DNA of 64,000 nt from Toxonevra muliebris (taxonomy: Eukaryota > Arthropoda > Insecta > Diptera > Pallopteridae), in contig OY829326.1 in NCBI GenBank assembly GCA_963691655.1, positions 19,394,878 to 19,458,877 of the forward strand, read 5' to 3'. Position 1 is the first letter of the stretch; every line of letters begins with the position of its first letter. Shown here in pieces: positions 26,114-38,100 of the stretch. Both the position numbers and the translations under genes were made by a program. The notes under the pieces are model-generated. The model had not been told where the DNA came from and did not search any database. It worked only from the letters and a program-made list of their open reading frames with translations.

Positions 26114-27813
26114 TTATTAATATTGAACCAAAAACCAAAGTAATTTCGGGATCATATTCTAATATATTGAAATGTGAATATACTTTTTATAACATTAAAT
26201 CTGTTTTTATATGTATGCCAACAAAGCAATGTGTTATAATTTGAAAATGCGGGTTAGATCCTCTGTGAATTTTAAATTATTCCCGAAATTTTGATTCAGA
26301 AAGAACTTGATAAGAAAACCTTCAGCTTTGAATAAGAGTTGAACTCAAAATTTAAAGTCTATTCTTGTTCTTCCAAATTTTAACAATGCTGAGAATGATT
26401 CTAAAGTTGTAGTTTATATTCAATCAAACTGACATGCAATTTAACTTATAAATTGTTAATTAGGGACTAGTTTCACTTTTGGGAATGCTTCGTTTACTTC
26501 TTTTTGTTTTTTGTTTTTTTATCGTACATAAGGAATGCGACTTAGAAATTAAGAAAAATTAGAATAATAGAAAATTACAACTTAAGAAGTAATAAATTAC
26601 ACAATATTTACTTAAAATTCAAATTAAAAAATAAATTATAATTTCTAACCTCATTACACAGATGTGAGGTAAATTCACTAAGAAAATTTACCTTATATTT
26701 ACTTATTTATTTTGTTTTGTTAAACGGCATAATGAATTTTAATTTATTGTATTTAGTCATATGAGGTAGCAGTAGTGTAATTTTATTTACTCCCTTTTTA
26801 CTCCTTTTTTACTACATAGTAAATTTACCCCGTTTTAGTAAATTTTAGATATTTTCTTTTTAAGTTTTTGTTTATTGAAAGTACTATTTGGTTTTCTAAA
26901 TTGTACTTTTGCCCTGAGAAATTGTTGTTCGTTTATTTATTCCTGTTTTTTTTAAATCTTTCATTATGTTTTAGTTTTACTATTTATGTACAAAATTTTA
27001 ATTAAGCATAAATTGTTTGTTGTTTGGCATATGAAAAAGGTAAGTGTACGAAAACTAAAGTAGAAAAAGAAAAATGTTTTATGTTGCACTTTATCTAAAC
27101 TAAACTTAAATTCATTTCTACACTTTCTAAATTAGTTTCATTAGTAAATTCTTTTTTATAAATCATTGTTTTTTTTTTTTCTTTTTTTACTTAAGTTTTG
27201 AGCAAAGCATTTTTGATTTTTGTTTGTTTTTTCTTTTGATTTATTTACTACTAATTTACCATACCAAAAAAAAAGTGTGTCTCTGTGTATCTTATGCATT
27301 TCTGCACTAATTTTTTTTTACTTTTTTTTTGTGGAATTTTATTTACTTTTGGAAATCATTAGATTTACAACTTACGACTTTGCAACTGAAGACTCTTCCC
27401 TATGTAATTCATTTAAATATTTTAATTCAATTTTCTTTTCTTTTGTTTTTTACTCTTATTTTTTATAAAAAATTTTGATTTTTGATGTAGGAACTTTGAT
27501 GTTAATCACTAAAGATAAAAACGAATTATGTAGGTATAGATACAGATAATTGTGCACAGCATTACCAGCCTTTTTAAAATCATAATGTATTGTTCACCGT
27601 TAAGTTTTTGAAAACAAATATAATTAAAAAACATAAATGGAGCTCACAATTTTTGATTTACGCGCACTCAGTCTTTTTTGTTTCTATTTTGTAATAAAAT
27701 TAATTTTTTAAAATTTGTTTTTAAACAGAAAAACAGGAAAAATCTATTCGCTGGCAATGCTGCACCGCACTCTTTCTAACTGTAACTGTAGCTCAGCAGT
27801 AACAAAATTCAAT
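26114..27813. other. 3' flank and probable 3' UTR of the MEP-1 gene
   Basis: Very A+T-rich DNA. The first clear minus-strand AATAAA after the stop is at about 27343-27338, which would give a 3' UTR near 470 bases. No other gene is seen. Confidence 0.55.
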
Positions 27814-30800
27814 TTAAGCTGGCGTTAAATTAAAGGACACTGTAATTGGTCCTGAGATGCGTTCTCTAACGGGCAAATAAATAATTGCTGGCACAAACCT
27901 GTTAAAGTTGCTCTCCTGCTCGTCACTGTCGTCGTTACCGCCATTTGACGTACCATTTTCCTGTGCCACTTCTACAATAAATGCCTGCATTTGCTGCTCT
28001 CCTGCGTTGCTGGCTGGCGGATCTCTAGGTATTGCATAACAAGCCGGCTTCCCGGATTTGTTGGCAATTTCGTTTAGTATTTCCTGAGGTAGCGCGTTGC
28101 TAATGGAAAAGTTAGGAGGTGAGGTAGCTATGGAACGCATTTTGATTTTAGATTTAGAGTCAGAAGTGTTGTGGATGGTTAATGGCAATTTTACTGGCAC
28201 CATTTCGTTGGTATCTTCATCAGTTTTAGGACTTTTCACTGTTGCAGTTCGAGAGCTTTTAGGTGATGTGGTCTGGTGCGCTGTTTTCATTGCTACTGAT
28301 GCTGTGTTTGTCGGTGTGGGAGTTCGTGTTGAGAGATTTGTTGGCTCGATGTTGTTTTTATCGGTGGTAGTGTTTGATTGAACTAATGGAAGCTGTTGTG
28401 GCTTGTTGTCTTGTAGCAAGTTGGCCACCATATTTTTCGGTTTCATTTCATCATTTGACAGTGATTCTTGACTGTTGTCAGCTTGTAGGTGCGCTGAATG
28501 CTGTTCGCTTGCTGCTGCATCACCAGCATTATTTAAAATCGTATGAGAACGCTCATGTATGAAGAGAAATGCATAGTAGGGTGTGGAGAAAGGACATAAG
28601 GAGCACTGATATTCTTGCATGCGTGGTGATTGGAGCGCTTGTTCGGCAGCAACTGCGCCAAACATTCCAGGTAAAACATTCTTTGGCATGTTTCCCAGTA
28701 AATGTTGCGCGTTTAAATTCTGTAATGCTTGCGCCAGATTAGCTGGATTGGGTATCATATTTGCATTTACGTTAGCGGCACTCGCTGCTGCACTCCCACT
28801 CGAGCCATTGGGTATTTTGAGCGTTGGACTTGATGGTTTACTGAGTGTTCCAGCACCACTTTGTTGCTGTTGCTCTAGTTCGCGCATTTTCTCTGCACCC
28901 GCCGGACCATGGTCACTTAGTAAATGTGCTCGCAACCATTTCGGACTGCGAAAGCGACGCGCACAAATCGGGCATATTTCGGTATAGTTGGCATAGTAAA
29001 GTGCATCTGTTGAATCGGACTTAGACTCACTGCCACCAGAAATACAGCCGCCACCACCACCACCGAAAGGACTCATGCTCATTCCACGCCCGATTTCGCT
29101 TTCCAATTTCAATTGTTGTTGCTGCGTTTCAAAGCTCAGACCATTCTGACGTGGTTGAGGCAGTGGTGCACCCTCTTCAATAATACCGTGCGTGTTGTGT
29201 TTGTGCACACGTAAGAAGTACTTGCTGCAGAGCTCCTTGTTGCAAATGTTGCAGACAACTCCACCAATTTGAGCCCCATTTTCGATTTCGATGCCGTGCA
29301 TGCGTTGCATGTGCGTTTTCATGAAATACTTGTTGCACAGCTCTTTGTTACATATTTCGCAGTAACTGCTCGTTGGCGTAATGGTATACGGGGGACGTGT
29401 ACCGCCCGCGGAATTTGGGTTAATAGGACGCTCTGGTGTCACGAAGCCGTCGCGCAACGGACTGCCTGGCAACAAATGTACCTCGGCGATATGTTGTTTG
29501 AATTCTTGCAGGTTGGTAAAATCGCGGTCGCATTGATTGCAGCGTAGTTCGCTGCTGAGCGACGGCATAGAGCCAGGTGAGCCTGTTGGCGATAACTTCA
29601 ATGCCTGTTGTTGCTGCTGTTGTTGGAATATGTGCTGTTGAAAATTTAGCGGCAATATATTAGCGCTATCCATTCCGCCAGCATGTTCGGTCATAATGTG
29701 TGCGTGTAGTGCGTACTGATTTTCTAGCTCTCTTCCACAAATATGACATGCTACTGGACGTTTACCATTCAGATCATTGAGCTGTTGAATCATTGATTGC
29801 AGTTTTTGCAAGTTTTGCAGACCCATTGCTGCTTCAGGGCTGGGTGGCAGATTTCCACCAGAGTTAAGTGATTCGGAGAGAATTTTCTGCGACTCTGGTG
29901 TAGAGGTGAGGCTTGCAACTTGCATTGGCTGCTGCATTTGGTCGCCAGCGTCACGAGTAGATAAAGTTTTGTTTTCTTGGTTTTCATCATTAACTGTGGG
30001 GATTTCGTCATCATTCACTTCAAGTTTGATACGTTTAGCCATAGGTGTAGCATCTTCGGATGCGTTTTGAGAAGCCGCGGCGGCTGCTGCCAGCATACGT
30101 TGAGCGGCAACGGCTTTTTCATTTGCCATCATCAAATTCAGCGGCATTCCCGACATGCTCATAAAGGGCCAAGGCATTTTCTGAGCCAGTGCCAGTTGGT
30201 CATCTTTTAGTTCATCCGGTGGCACGAAAATACCATGACGCTTCCATTTATGCGTACGCAGGAAGTATTTGTTGCAATATTCCTTGCAGCAGATTTCGCA
30301 GAATGCCTCTGGATTGAGCACACCCAGACGTTTGAGCTTATCATGTGCGAAGTTCGCTTCGCGTGCCTGTTGCTGTGATTGTGGTGAGAGTTTGCGAGGT
30401 TGTGGCGTGAACGTAACTTCTTCTTGCTCGAGAGTGAAATCTTGGCGAAATCCTTCAGGCATTTGAAATTGTTTCATTGCAGTTTCCGAAGAAGTTGTAG
30501 CTGAATTGGAATTTACTGTTGAGTCTGGTTTTGAATCTTGACTTGATGCAGCTGCTTCACCTAATGATTTGCCTTGCTGATTGCTTAATTGCTGTTGTTG
30601 TTGCTGCTGCTGTTCGTTGGGGCTATTCCGATGCGTTTGTGGTGGTTGTTGTTCATGTGCTTTAGCGCGATGACGACGCATTGCAAAAACGTTGGTAAAT
30701 CTCTTTGAGCAAATGTCACAAAATATTGGTGGAGGTGCTGGTGGCGTGATTTGTTGTTGTGGAATACTAATTGGAACTTGAGCTGGTGGTGGTTGTTGTT

Positions 30801-32580
30801 GAGTGGGTGGTTTAATTTGAGCTTCGGCCAGTGTTTGCTGCTGTTGCTGTTCTAGTTGTTGCTTTTGTTGTAACTGTTGCTGAAGGTGTTGTTGTTGTAT
30901 CTGTTGATGTTGTTGCTGCATTTGCAATTGAAACATTTGACTCATTGTATTCGCATTTGCACCATCTCCGCTGCTACCCGATGCGATTGCAGGATCGTAG
31001 ATGCCATGTTTGTTAGCTTTATGTGTCTTCAAGAAGTACTTGTTGCAAAATTCCTTATTGCAGAGATCGCAATATGCCTCTGGATTGAAAATTCTCAATG
31101 GCGGACGATTAAGTCCGTCCACTCCGGGAAATCCAGGTACTCCGAGTAACGGAAGGTAACCACCAGCTGAGAGTGCAGCTGCAGCAGCGGCTTCTGGTGG
31201 AAAGGGGAACCCCATGCCACCGTGCATTGCGGCGTTCATCCATGGCTCCTTGCCGTTCGGCAACATATGAGGATTATCACTTTGGCTACCGGCACCGCAG
31301 CCGCCACCGCTCTGTGCCGAAGACTGAGGTGAGGTGGGGCTATCATAGTCAGGTCGCTCTAATTTTACATTTACCGATGCCAAGATATCGAACGGAGTAA
31401 ACTCCGACCTATGGTGCATGTATTGCGAATGATTGACATCAGCATTTCCATTGTTGCTGTTGTGCTCCTGCAGCATGTGCAAACCAAGTTTGAAGTCGGT
31501 TTCAAAATTTTCACCACATTCTTTGCAATACGTGTGATAAGGGTTTTTAAGCTCATCATCATCGGTGGGTTCTTGCGTTTGCTGTTGAGTCGCCGCCTCT
31601 GCTGCTTCCACTGCTGCTCCATCAGCTTCATCTTCATCAGCAATCATTTCTTGTTTAGGAATTTTTGTTGTTGTTGTCGTTACATCGGGGTCTTTATGTT
31701 CATTCATGTCTTGAGCTGTTGTTGGTGATATGTTTCCAAGGTTCTGTTGTTGCAGTTGTTGTTGCTGCTGCTGATGTTGCAGCAACTCAAATGTTTCTTT
31801 CAATTGTTCCATTGATTTCGGTAAAAACATTTTTGATAGTTTTTCTTCGTAATCAACTGGTATCGTCGGTGCATTCAGCGCTTGTGTTGTGCTTCTTTCA
31901 TCGTTCATCGCCGCACTATCATCTTCCGTGTCGTCAGCTGTCTCTGTCTGATCAGCTTCACCACTTTGCATGTCGTCGGTAGCATTCGTCCCTGCTGCCC
32001 CTTCACTTAAACTGAGCGCTCCCAAACGACTGGGATTATTTTGTTTTCGTCGCTTTTTGGCAGCATCATTAATTGCCTCGAGCAATTGTAATTGCATGGC
32101 TGCATTTGCTGCAGCAGCTACAGCGGCCATTGCTACAGCAGCATCTTGCGTTGCTGATGTTGTTGAAGCTGTCGTTGCTGCCTTACTATTTGCTTCAGCG
32201 GCAAGCGCGTTGGTGGCGTCAATAGCAGTTGTACTGCTTCCCATGTCTGGCATTTGTATAGGAGGTTGCTCTTGCTTCGACTCTTTATCTTTTAGCGCAT
32301 CAGCAATGGTGCGTTTGTGCCTGAGTGGTGCGCTGGATGTGGTTGCTGTTATTGTGCCAATCGTTGCTGATACGTTGGTTTCTGCAGCTTTTGCTTCATC
32401 TGCTGTTAATGTGTTGTTATTGTTGGTTGTTGCTGTTGTAGAGGGAGTTGTATTTGTATTGGTTGTGGAATTGCTGTTGCTACGCTGATGCAACGATGAT
32501 GATGAATTGGATACATCAGATAGAGCGGTATCCTCGCTATTTAAATCTGGCGGTGGGGTAGCATATATAGATGCGGCCAT
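27814..32580 (-). CDS. MEP-1: Ten-finger C2H2 zinc-finger nuclear protein, probable MEP-1
   Basis: Single open frame of 1588 codons. ATG context is CAAAATG and a splice acceptor (TTGCAG) sits 10 bases upstream, so a 5' UTR exon lies further away; the stop is TAA. Ten C2H2 fingers start near residues 352, 504, 621, 761, 945, 1014, 1074, 1110, 1203 and 1326. Four (504, 761, 1074, 1110) share the signature C(N/S)KYF(L/M)xxHxxxxHGI, so they are internal duplicates. Poly-Q tracts fill about 269-280, 550-585 and 655-665; the N-terminus (1-240) is Ser/Thr/Asn/Ala rich. SUMO-type motifs (VKLE 405, IKLE 851 followed by NDDE) and a CtBP-like PTNLS (1413) are visible. In Drosophila, MEP-1 partners the remodeller Mi-2 in the MEC repressor complex. 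The protein is longer than I expect for Drosophila MEP-1, plausibly through Q-rich expansion. Identity comes from recalled finger signatures, so another member of this finger family is possible; the zinc-finger assignment itself is certain. Confidence 0.9.
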   Translation of the reverse strand: MAASIYATPPPDLNSEDTALSDVSNSSSSLHQRSNSNSTTNTNTTPSTTATTNNNNTLTADEAKAAETNVSATIGTITATTSSAPLRHKRTIADALKDKESKQEQPPIQMPDMGSSTTAIDATNALAAEANSKAATTASTTSATQDAAVAMAAVAAAANAAMQLQLLEAINDAAKKRRKQNNPSRLGALSLSEGAAGTNATDDMQSGEADQTETADDTEDDSAAMNDERSTTQALNAPTIPVDYEEKLSKMFLPKSMEQLKETFELLQHQQQQQQLQQQNLGNISPTTAQDMNEHKDPDVTTTTTKIPKQEMIADEDEADGAAVEAAEAATQQQTQEPTDDDELKNPYHTYCKECGENFETDFKLGLHMLQEHNSNNGNADVNHSQYMHHRSEFTPFDILASVNVKLERPDYDSPTSPQSSAQSGGGCGAGSQSDNPHMLPNGKEPWMNAAMHGGMGFPFPPEAAAAAALSAGGYLPLLGVPGFPGVDGLNRPPLRIFNPEAYCDLCNKEFCNKYFLKTHKANKHGIYDPAIASGSSGDGANANTMSQMFQLQMQQQHQQIQQQHLQQQLQQKQQLEQQQQQTLAEAQIKPPTQQQPPPAQVPISIPQQQITPPAPPPIFCDICSKRFTNVFAMRRHRAKAHEQQPPQTHRNSPNEQQQQQQQQLSNQQGKSLGEAAASSQDSKPDSTVNSNSATTSSETAMKQFQMPEGFRQDFTLEQEEVTFTPQPRKLSPQSQQQAREANFAHDKLKRLGVLNPEAFCEICCKEYCNKYFLRTHKWKRHGIFVPPDELKDDQLALAQKMPWPFMSMSGMPLNLMMANEKAVAAQRMLAAAAAASQNASEDATPMAKRIKLEVNDDEIPTVNDENQENKTLSTRDAGDQMQQPMQVASLTSTPESQKILSESLNSGGNLPPSPEAAMGLQNLQKLQSMIQQLNDLNGKRPVACHICGRELENQYALHAHIMTEHAGGMDSANILPLNFQQHIFQQQQQQQALKLSPTGSPGSMPSLSSELRCNQCDRDFTNLQEFKQHIAEVHLLPGSPLRDGFVTPERPINPNSAGGTRPPYTITPTSSYCEICNKELCNKYFMKTHMQRMHGIEIENGAQIGGVVCNICNKELCSKYFLRVHKHNTHGIIEEGAPLPQPRQNGLSFETQQQQLKLESEIGRGMSMSPFGGGGGGCISGGSESKSDSTDALYYANYTEICPICARRFRSPKWLRAHLLSDHGPAGAEKMRELEQQQQSGAGTLSKPSSPTLKIPNGSSGSAAASAANVNANMIPNPANLAQALQNLNAQHLLGNMPKNVLPGMFGAVAAEQALQSPRMQEYQCSLCPFSTPYYAFLFIHERSHTILNNAGDAAASEQHSAHLQADNSQESLSNDEMKPKNMVANLLQDNKPQQLPLVQSNTTTDKNNIEPTNLSTRTPTPTNTASVAMKTAHQTTSPKSSRTATVKSPKTDEDTNEMVPVKLPLTIHNTSDSKSKIKMRSIATSPPNFSISNALPQEILNEIANKSGKPACYAIPRDPPASNAGEQQMQAFIVEVAQENGTSNGGNDDSDEQESNFNRFVPAIIYLPVRERISGPITVSFNLTPA

Positions 32581-32591
32581 TTTTGTTATTA
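32581..32591 (-). promoter_or_regulatory. 5' UTR splice acceptor of the MEP-1 gene
   Basis: On the minus strand TTGCAG precedes 11 untranslated bases and the ATG at 32580. The pyrimidine stretch is modest, but the position suggests that the coding exon is not the first exon and that the promoter lies upstream at higher coordinates. Confidence 0.45.
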
Positions 32592-32829
32592 CTGCAATTG
32601 ATTAAAACAAATGAATTACATAGTAAAATGTTTTGTTTTTAAATTCAATTAGAGGTTTTAGCATGCAAATATGTGCATATATGTATGTAAAAATAAATAA
32701 AAACAATAAACATGCTAAATGAAATAAGTTTTTAAAATATATCTGTGTACACCCTTGAGGTCTCGCAGCTAGTATTTTTATTCCATGGAACATCGATCAT
32801 AAATTCGCTAAACATGCTGTTGGTGGCTT

Positions 32830-33205
32830 GATCAAACTAGATCACACTGGATAAATGTAAGAGTTTGCTTGAGTTAAGGATAAGTCCATGATAGAGAAGT
32901 CTAAAAAAATTTTACGCTGGATATGTCTGAGCTGAAGATATAAGTTTGAACTGGAGAACTCTTGGCACTGCAAGTTTGAGTTGGTGATGTCTGGTCTTGA
33001 GAGAATATATTAGACAATTTTAAGCAGGAGAAGTCTTAGTTGGATAAGACTAACCTGGAAAAAATTTGAATTCGTGAGATCTGAATTCGGAGTTACACAT
33101 TTCTGGCTTAAAAAGTTTGGGCAAAATAAATATGGGCATATGATGTCGAAACTAGAGCAGTTTTATCAACTCTGAAGGAATTTAACTTGGAGTAGCCAAG
33201 GCTAT
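32830..33205. repeat. Degenerate short-unit tandem repeat (decayed minisatellite)
   Basis: Variants of a 15-20-base unit around CTGGAGAAGTCTGAGTTGGA recur for about 370 bases (for example near 32849, 32920, 32957, 33020 and 33052), separated by A/T-rich drift. The register is irregular and no long ORF is present. Confidence 0.4.
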
Positions 33206-36200
33206 ACAAATAAGAGCTGGCAAAAAAGAAAGGAAGGCTTTTTTCTAGAAGGGCTCCCATAGGTTTACATCAAAACGTTGAAATCATTTTGACGATCCAG
33301 GTTAGAAAGTAAGTTAGAAAAGCTTCTCTTCAAAATAGCTTTATATGATTTTTAGAAATCATACTAGCCATCTCAGACCTCCCGAAATCCTTCTTCTTGT
33401 TAAGTATCTAACGTCCCCGCCCCCCTGCCCCTCCATGCATCTCCTTCCTCTCGCTCATTTTCTACTTTTCAGCATTAATATGCGTAGATACAAAGTACAA
33501 ACTATTTATCTACATAAACTTAATACAACCCCATACTACAATACTATGCACACATACATACACTTTCACATATACTTATACATGTGCAGATACACTTCTG
33601 ACGAACTTCCATTTTTATTTTCCCTTTTTTTCATTATTATATGCATACACATATATTTTTTCGTGTATTTTTTTTTCATTTTTGTGCAAATTCTATGAAA
33701 AATTTTCCATTATACATAATTTTTGTATACCTCCACACTGTACACTCTACTCACACACACATACAAGCACATATACTCGTACACTCACACAACTACGTAC
33801 AAGAAATTATACAAAGTCATCCGATTTAAGGAATACAAATTTTTCCTTATTTTTTTGGATTTTTTTCATGGCGCAAACATCTTGCAGAAAACGCTTTCAT
33901 GCTATACCCTCGCCTGCGCTTCTCTCGCCCCTTGAGCTCTGCTTCCCTACTCTCTGTCGTTACTCACTCACTCCTCTTCTTACTCCTTGAGCGCCATCAA
34001 CTTTGTATAAAACTTATAAAAATTTTTCTTCAACATGACTTGGTAAAATAAATTTCATTCTTAAGAAAAAAAATGAAAAAAAAAATGAAAACGGAATGAA
34101 AAAATAAAACTAGAAAGGAAGAAAGAAGAAAAATATTCTCAACTATGCTGCAAACATAAATTAAGTTTCCATGGTTGAAATTGGTTGTTGGCTTTGCTTT
34201 TATTTTGCGTTCTCAGTGTTCGGTGGCGTTGGTGATGGTGATAGCAGTATATATGTAGAAGCAATACCGATGGCAATGTTGATGGTACCAAAAAATTTAA
34301 GTTTGAGTTAGTTGTTAGTGGTGAGGTGAGGAAGTCGAGGTTGGTTGCTGGATAGGTGAATGTATGATATGAGGTAGAGGTGTGGGTGGTATTCGGTTGG
34401 TTGGGTGGTGATGGTGGCTGGGTTGATTTAGTTTCGTTTCATTTTCATTTTTGTAAAGCCTAAAGGTAGTTTGATTTTTTTTGGCCTTTTCTGCTATTCT
34501 ATTCATTTTTTTTTTTTTTTTTGGATAAATTTTTTGTATAAAGTAATGCCAAAATAAAAATGCCTTAATGAAAATGGCAACAGTGTAAACAAGGTATCCT
34601 TCTTCTTTTGCTATGACAGCGCCACAGAGTAATTGGATAGGTGGGTGACTGTGTGGGTGGTAATATGTAGCAGTGGCCGCAGTTACTGCTGTTGTTGTTT
34701 ATGTTGTTGATGCTAGCGGGAGCGGCTATGTAGTATAGCATACTTTCGGGGGCGGAAGTGGGTAGCGATGTCACTTTGATATGCACAGAAATTAGATACA
34801 CTTTAATTAAGTTTAAGCTTAATTTTAATACATATATTTTTTTTTTTTTATATACATACTCATATAAAATGTTTGAGATTTTAATTAAAACTTCTTTGGC
34901 AATTTGCTTTAAATTTCATTAAATTGCATAGTCATTGCTTATGGTGCTTGTAATCACTTTAAATTTTGATATTGAATAAATATAAACAACACTTAATTTT
35001 TTTTCGCATAAGTTCGTAAACCATTTATGAAACACTTTTGAATCGTATGCGTTGCACATGCGCTGTTGTATCCTTTGGAACGTGTAAATAAATACTGCAT
35101 GATGCAGCAAAAAAAATTCACTAAAAATCACAACATTTTTTTCAACACTTCGATTTTAGCTTAAATATTGCCCACAACCACATACGCGTACATACAAATC
35201 AATTGAATTCGTTTTTTGAACAATCAACCCCTCCTCAATTCAATGTTGCACATTTACTGCATAGTTGAAAAAAAATAACAAATTTTTTCATAAATTCTTT
35301 TCATTTTTTCCTCAAAAAACTAACTTAAAACACCCCAAAATATGGAAAATCATGAAATTTCCCTCAAAAAAATAAACGCACTCTGTATTCGCAGTTACTC
35401 GCAGTTGAATTGAATGGTAGTAGCAAGTACGTAAGTAATAGGGAAAAAGCATTGAAAAACCATCATGCTCCGCCCTTTTTCAATTTTTATTATTTCTCTT
35501 GTCATATCGACATATTATTGTTCGATACATACGACATATAGTTCTTTTTTTTATTCAATTTGTTATTGTTGCTACGATCAAATGACAAAAATTCATACTT
35601 GCATTCGTAGCTTACATTTTAGGGATGATTTCGTATGTTTTTATATAATTATTATTATTATTATTATTTTTCTTAACAATCTTAACATGCTCGCATATCT
35701 TGTATCTGATTGTAAAGTAATCATGTTTGTCACATGCACACATGCATCACAAACACACACAAAACACTCACATGCATACATACAAACATTCACTTTGTTA
35801 TTATTAACATCACAAAATTTTGCATAATGCAATTGAATAACAATTGTTTCATTTACGTATTTGAATGTGAATATTATTTGTCTCGTTGTATGTGTGATAT
35901 GTCACATGCAAATGCACTTTGAAACTTTGAGCAGCAGCCAATTTCTCATATTGCCATCACTACTATCACCGTAACTGCTGCTGCTGTTTCTATTCTGGCT
36001 GTTTTTATTGTTCTTTGATGTTTTCTTACATGTGCCTCGTAAATATATTGTTTTTTTTTTTTTTTTTGTGTAATTTTATCTCATAGTCACTTTTGCTGCA
36101 GTTACAGTTAATTGGTCACGCAACCCCCCTTCTGTCATACACACACATTCACGCATATGTACACACTTGATCTCTGTTTTCATCCACTTGAGGTAGTGCC

Positions 36201-36870
36201 ATTGAGGCATAATATGCAAAAAATGTTTGTTCCTTCAATGAGATATTTATGTATGTCTCTGAAGGGAATTTTGCGCAATGCCAAAAAATCAAATGCCCAA
36301 TAATAATAATGTTATCATTATTTGAATATCTTATTTTTTTATAGTGAGTATAGATAAGTTCATAAGACAAAATTAACATTTATAAGATTTATTTCAATAT
36401 TCATTAAATAAAAACTTTCTGAAATTTCTTATGAGTAGCTATGATTTTTGTGTATACTCTTAAGTATAATTTATTATCGCATCGATATACCAAAACAAAC
36501 TAATTCTATTCCATTCAATCATTTATTCGAAATTGAAATTCTAGGTGGCCGGACATAAAAATTAAGAACTTTCAAGTAGTCCTACTCTGTAAAAGTTATG
36601 AATTGATATTTTATATTCAAAAGGTCTTAACAATCTTTTAAGTTAGAGAAACTTGGGAGACTTTTCCATTACACCTTGTGTCTATAAAAAGTTGGGAAAA
36701 TTAAGTTGAGTCTAAAATACTTTTTATTCGAAAAAGACAAAACCATTTAAATCTCCGATTTAAATTGAATTCTGCACGAGCATTTTAATTGATTTAGGGC
36801 TCACATGATAAGACTTTCATTTACACTTTTACTTTTTCCACGACGGAGAGTGGATGATTTTTTTTTGTTC

Positions 36871-37402
36871 AAAGAGGACACTGCTCTGATCACTTTCTCC
36901 ATAGATACATGTTTATATGGGAGTTCAAGGCATCGGTGGAGCGCTGATCGAAATCGTCGGGAAAGTTAATCATTTTGAAGTCGTGCTACTTAGATGTCTG
37001 AGGCAAGGTTCTGTGCTATCAAAGTTAAACATTTTTATTTGTACACCATCGCTTCCTACTCTCTGAACTCTTCTTTTCAGAACTTTTTTATAAAAATGTC
37101 TTTAAAAATATTTAGTTCGTTGGGGCAAGAGCTAATTTTGATTCTTTTTATTTTTTATGCCTTGTTAACTTTTTATAGGGAGCTTTTTTTTCAAAGAAAG
37201 TATGTCATTATTCCAAACCATTTCGAAAAATTGTTATGAAAAACTCCCGAAAAGAAAGGTATAAAGAGAAGTTGGTGGGTTGGTGTACAAACAAAGAAGT
37301 AGTAGGACTTTAAAATCATTTGGTTGCCCACCGATTTCACATAACTCACCGCCGTGACGTATACGTATATGTGGAGAAAGTGATCAGGGATGTGTCCTCT
37401 TT
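36871..37402. repeat. Inverted repeat pair flanking about 460 bases
   Basis: AAAGAGGACAC...CTGATCACTTTCTCCA at 36871-36901 recurs inverted at 37372-37402 with four mismatched bases in the middle; similarity continues weakly inward. It may be the ends of a DNA transposon or an inverted segmental copy. No flanking target duplication is evident, and no transposase is readable. Confidence 0.55.
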
Positions 37403-38100
37403 CTAAAAATTGACCAACCCTAATTTGTTGTACTGTGTTATTAACGAACGTGACACTTGCAAACATAACAAGGCATTGTTCATTTTCCACAGCTTTTCAG
37501 TATTTCATGCCACAGAAAACTAATTCAGCTGTTCGGCTTATATTCAATATTGGCTTTTGAAAAAACGCGTGGATGTTTTGAAGACCAATGAGAAGAATGA
37601 ATTTTCATGGGCAATATTTTGTGAGAACTTTCATATTTCACAACTAATAAAAACCGGCTAACTTTCAAACTAATCCAAATTTATCTTTATTTAAAAAAAA
37701 AGTTATTCATTGCTTATTCAATATTCAAGAAGTAAGCTTGTGAACCTAACTTGTTTGATCCAGAGTGATAGAAATCATACTAGGTACTTTAATAAATACT
37801 TATATTGAAAATCAAAAGGTAAATGAGAGATCTTTCGTTGTACTTTGAACAGTGAGAGCTAAAGGATATTTTAAAATAACTTTTTTGAATGACCCCTTCA
37901 TTTTTAGAACTCACACTTTGAAATTTTTGATAAAAACTGATATGTTCATCTTATAAAGCTGAAATTCGACTACAAAATTGTTAATTTATAATATAAAGAA
38001 TAATACATATTTTACACAGATCAAGTGCGCTTTAAGAAACAGTTTCAAAAATATAGGTCCCAATTGAAAACTCAAATAATCTTTTTCCATAATTAAATAT

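Noticed and set aside
31970..32488. 172-codon plus-strand frame opposite the MEP-1 coding region
   Set aside because: Antisense shadow of Ala/Thr/Asn-rich sequence; composition follows the sense codons.
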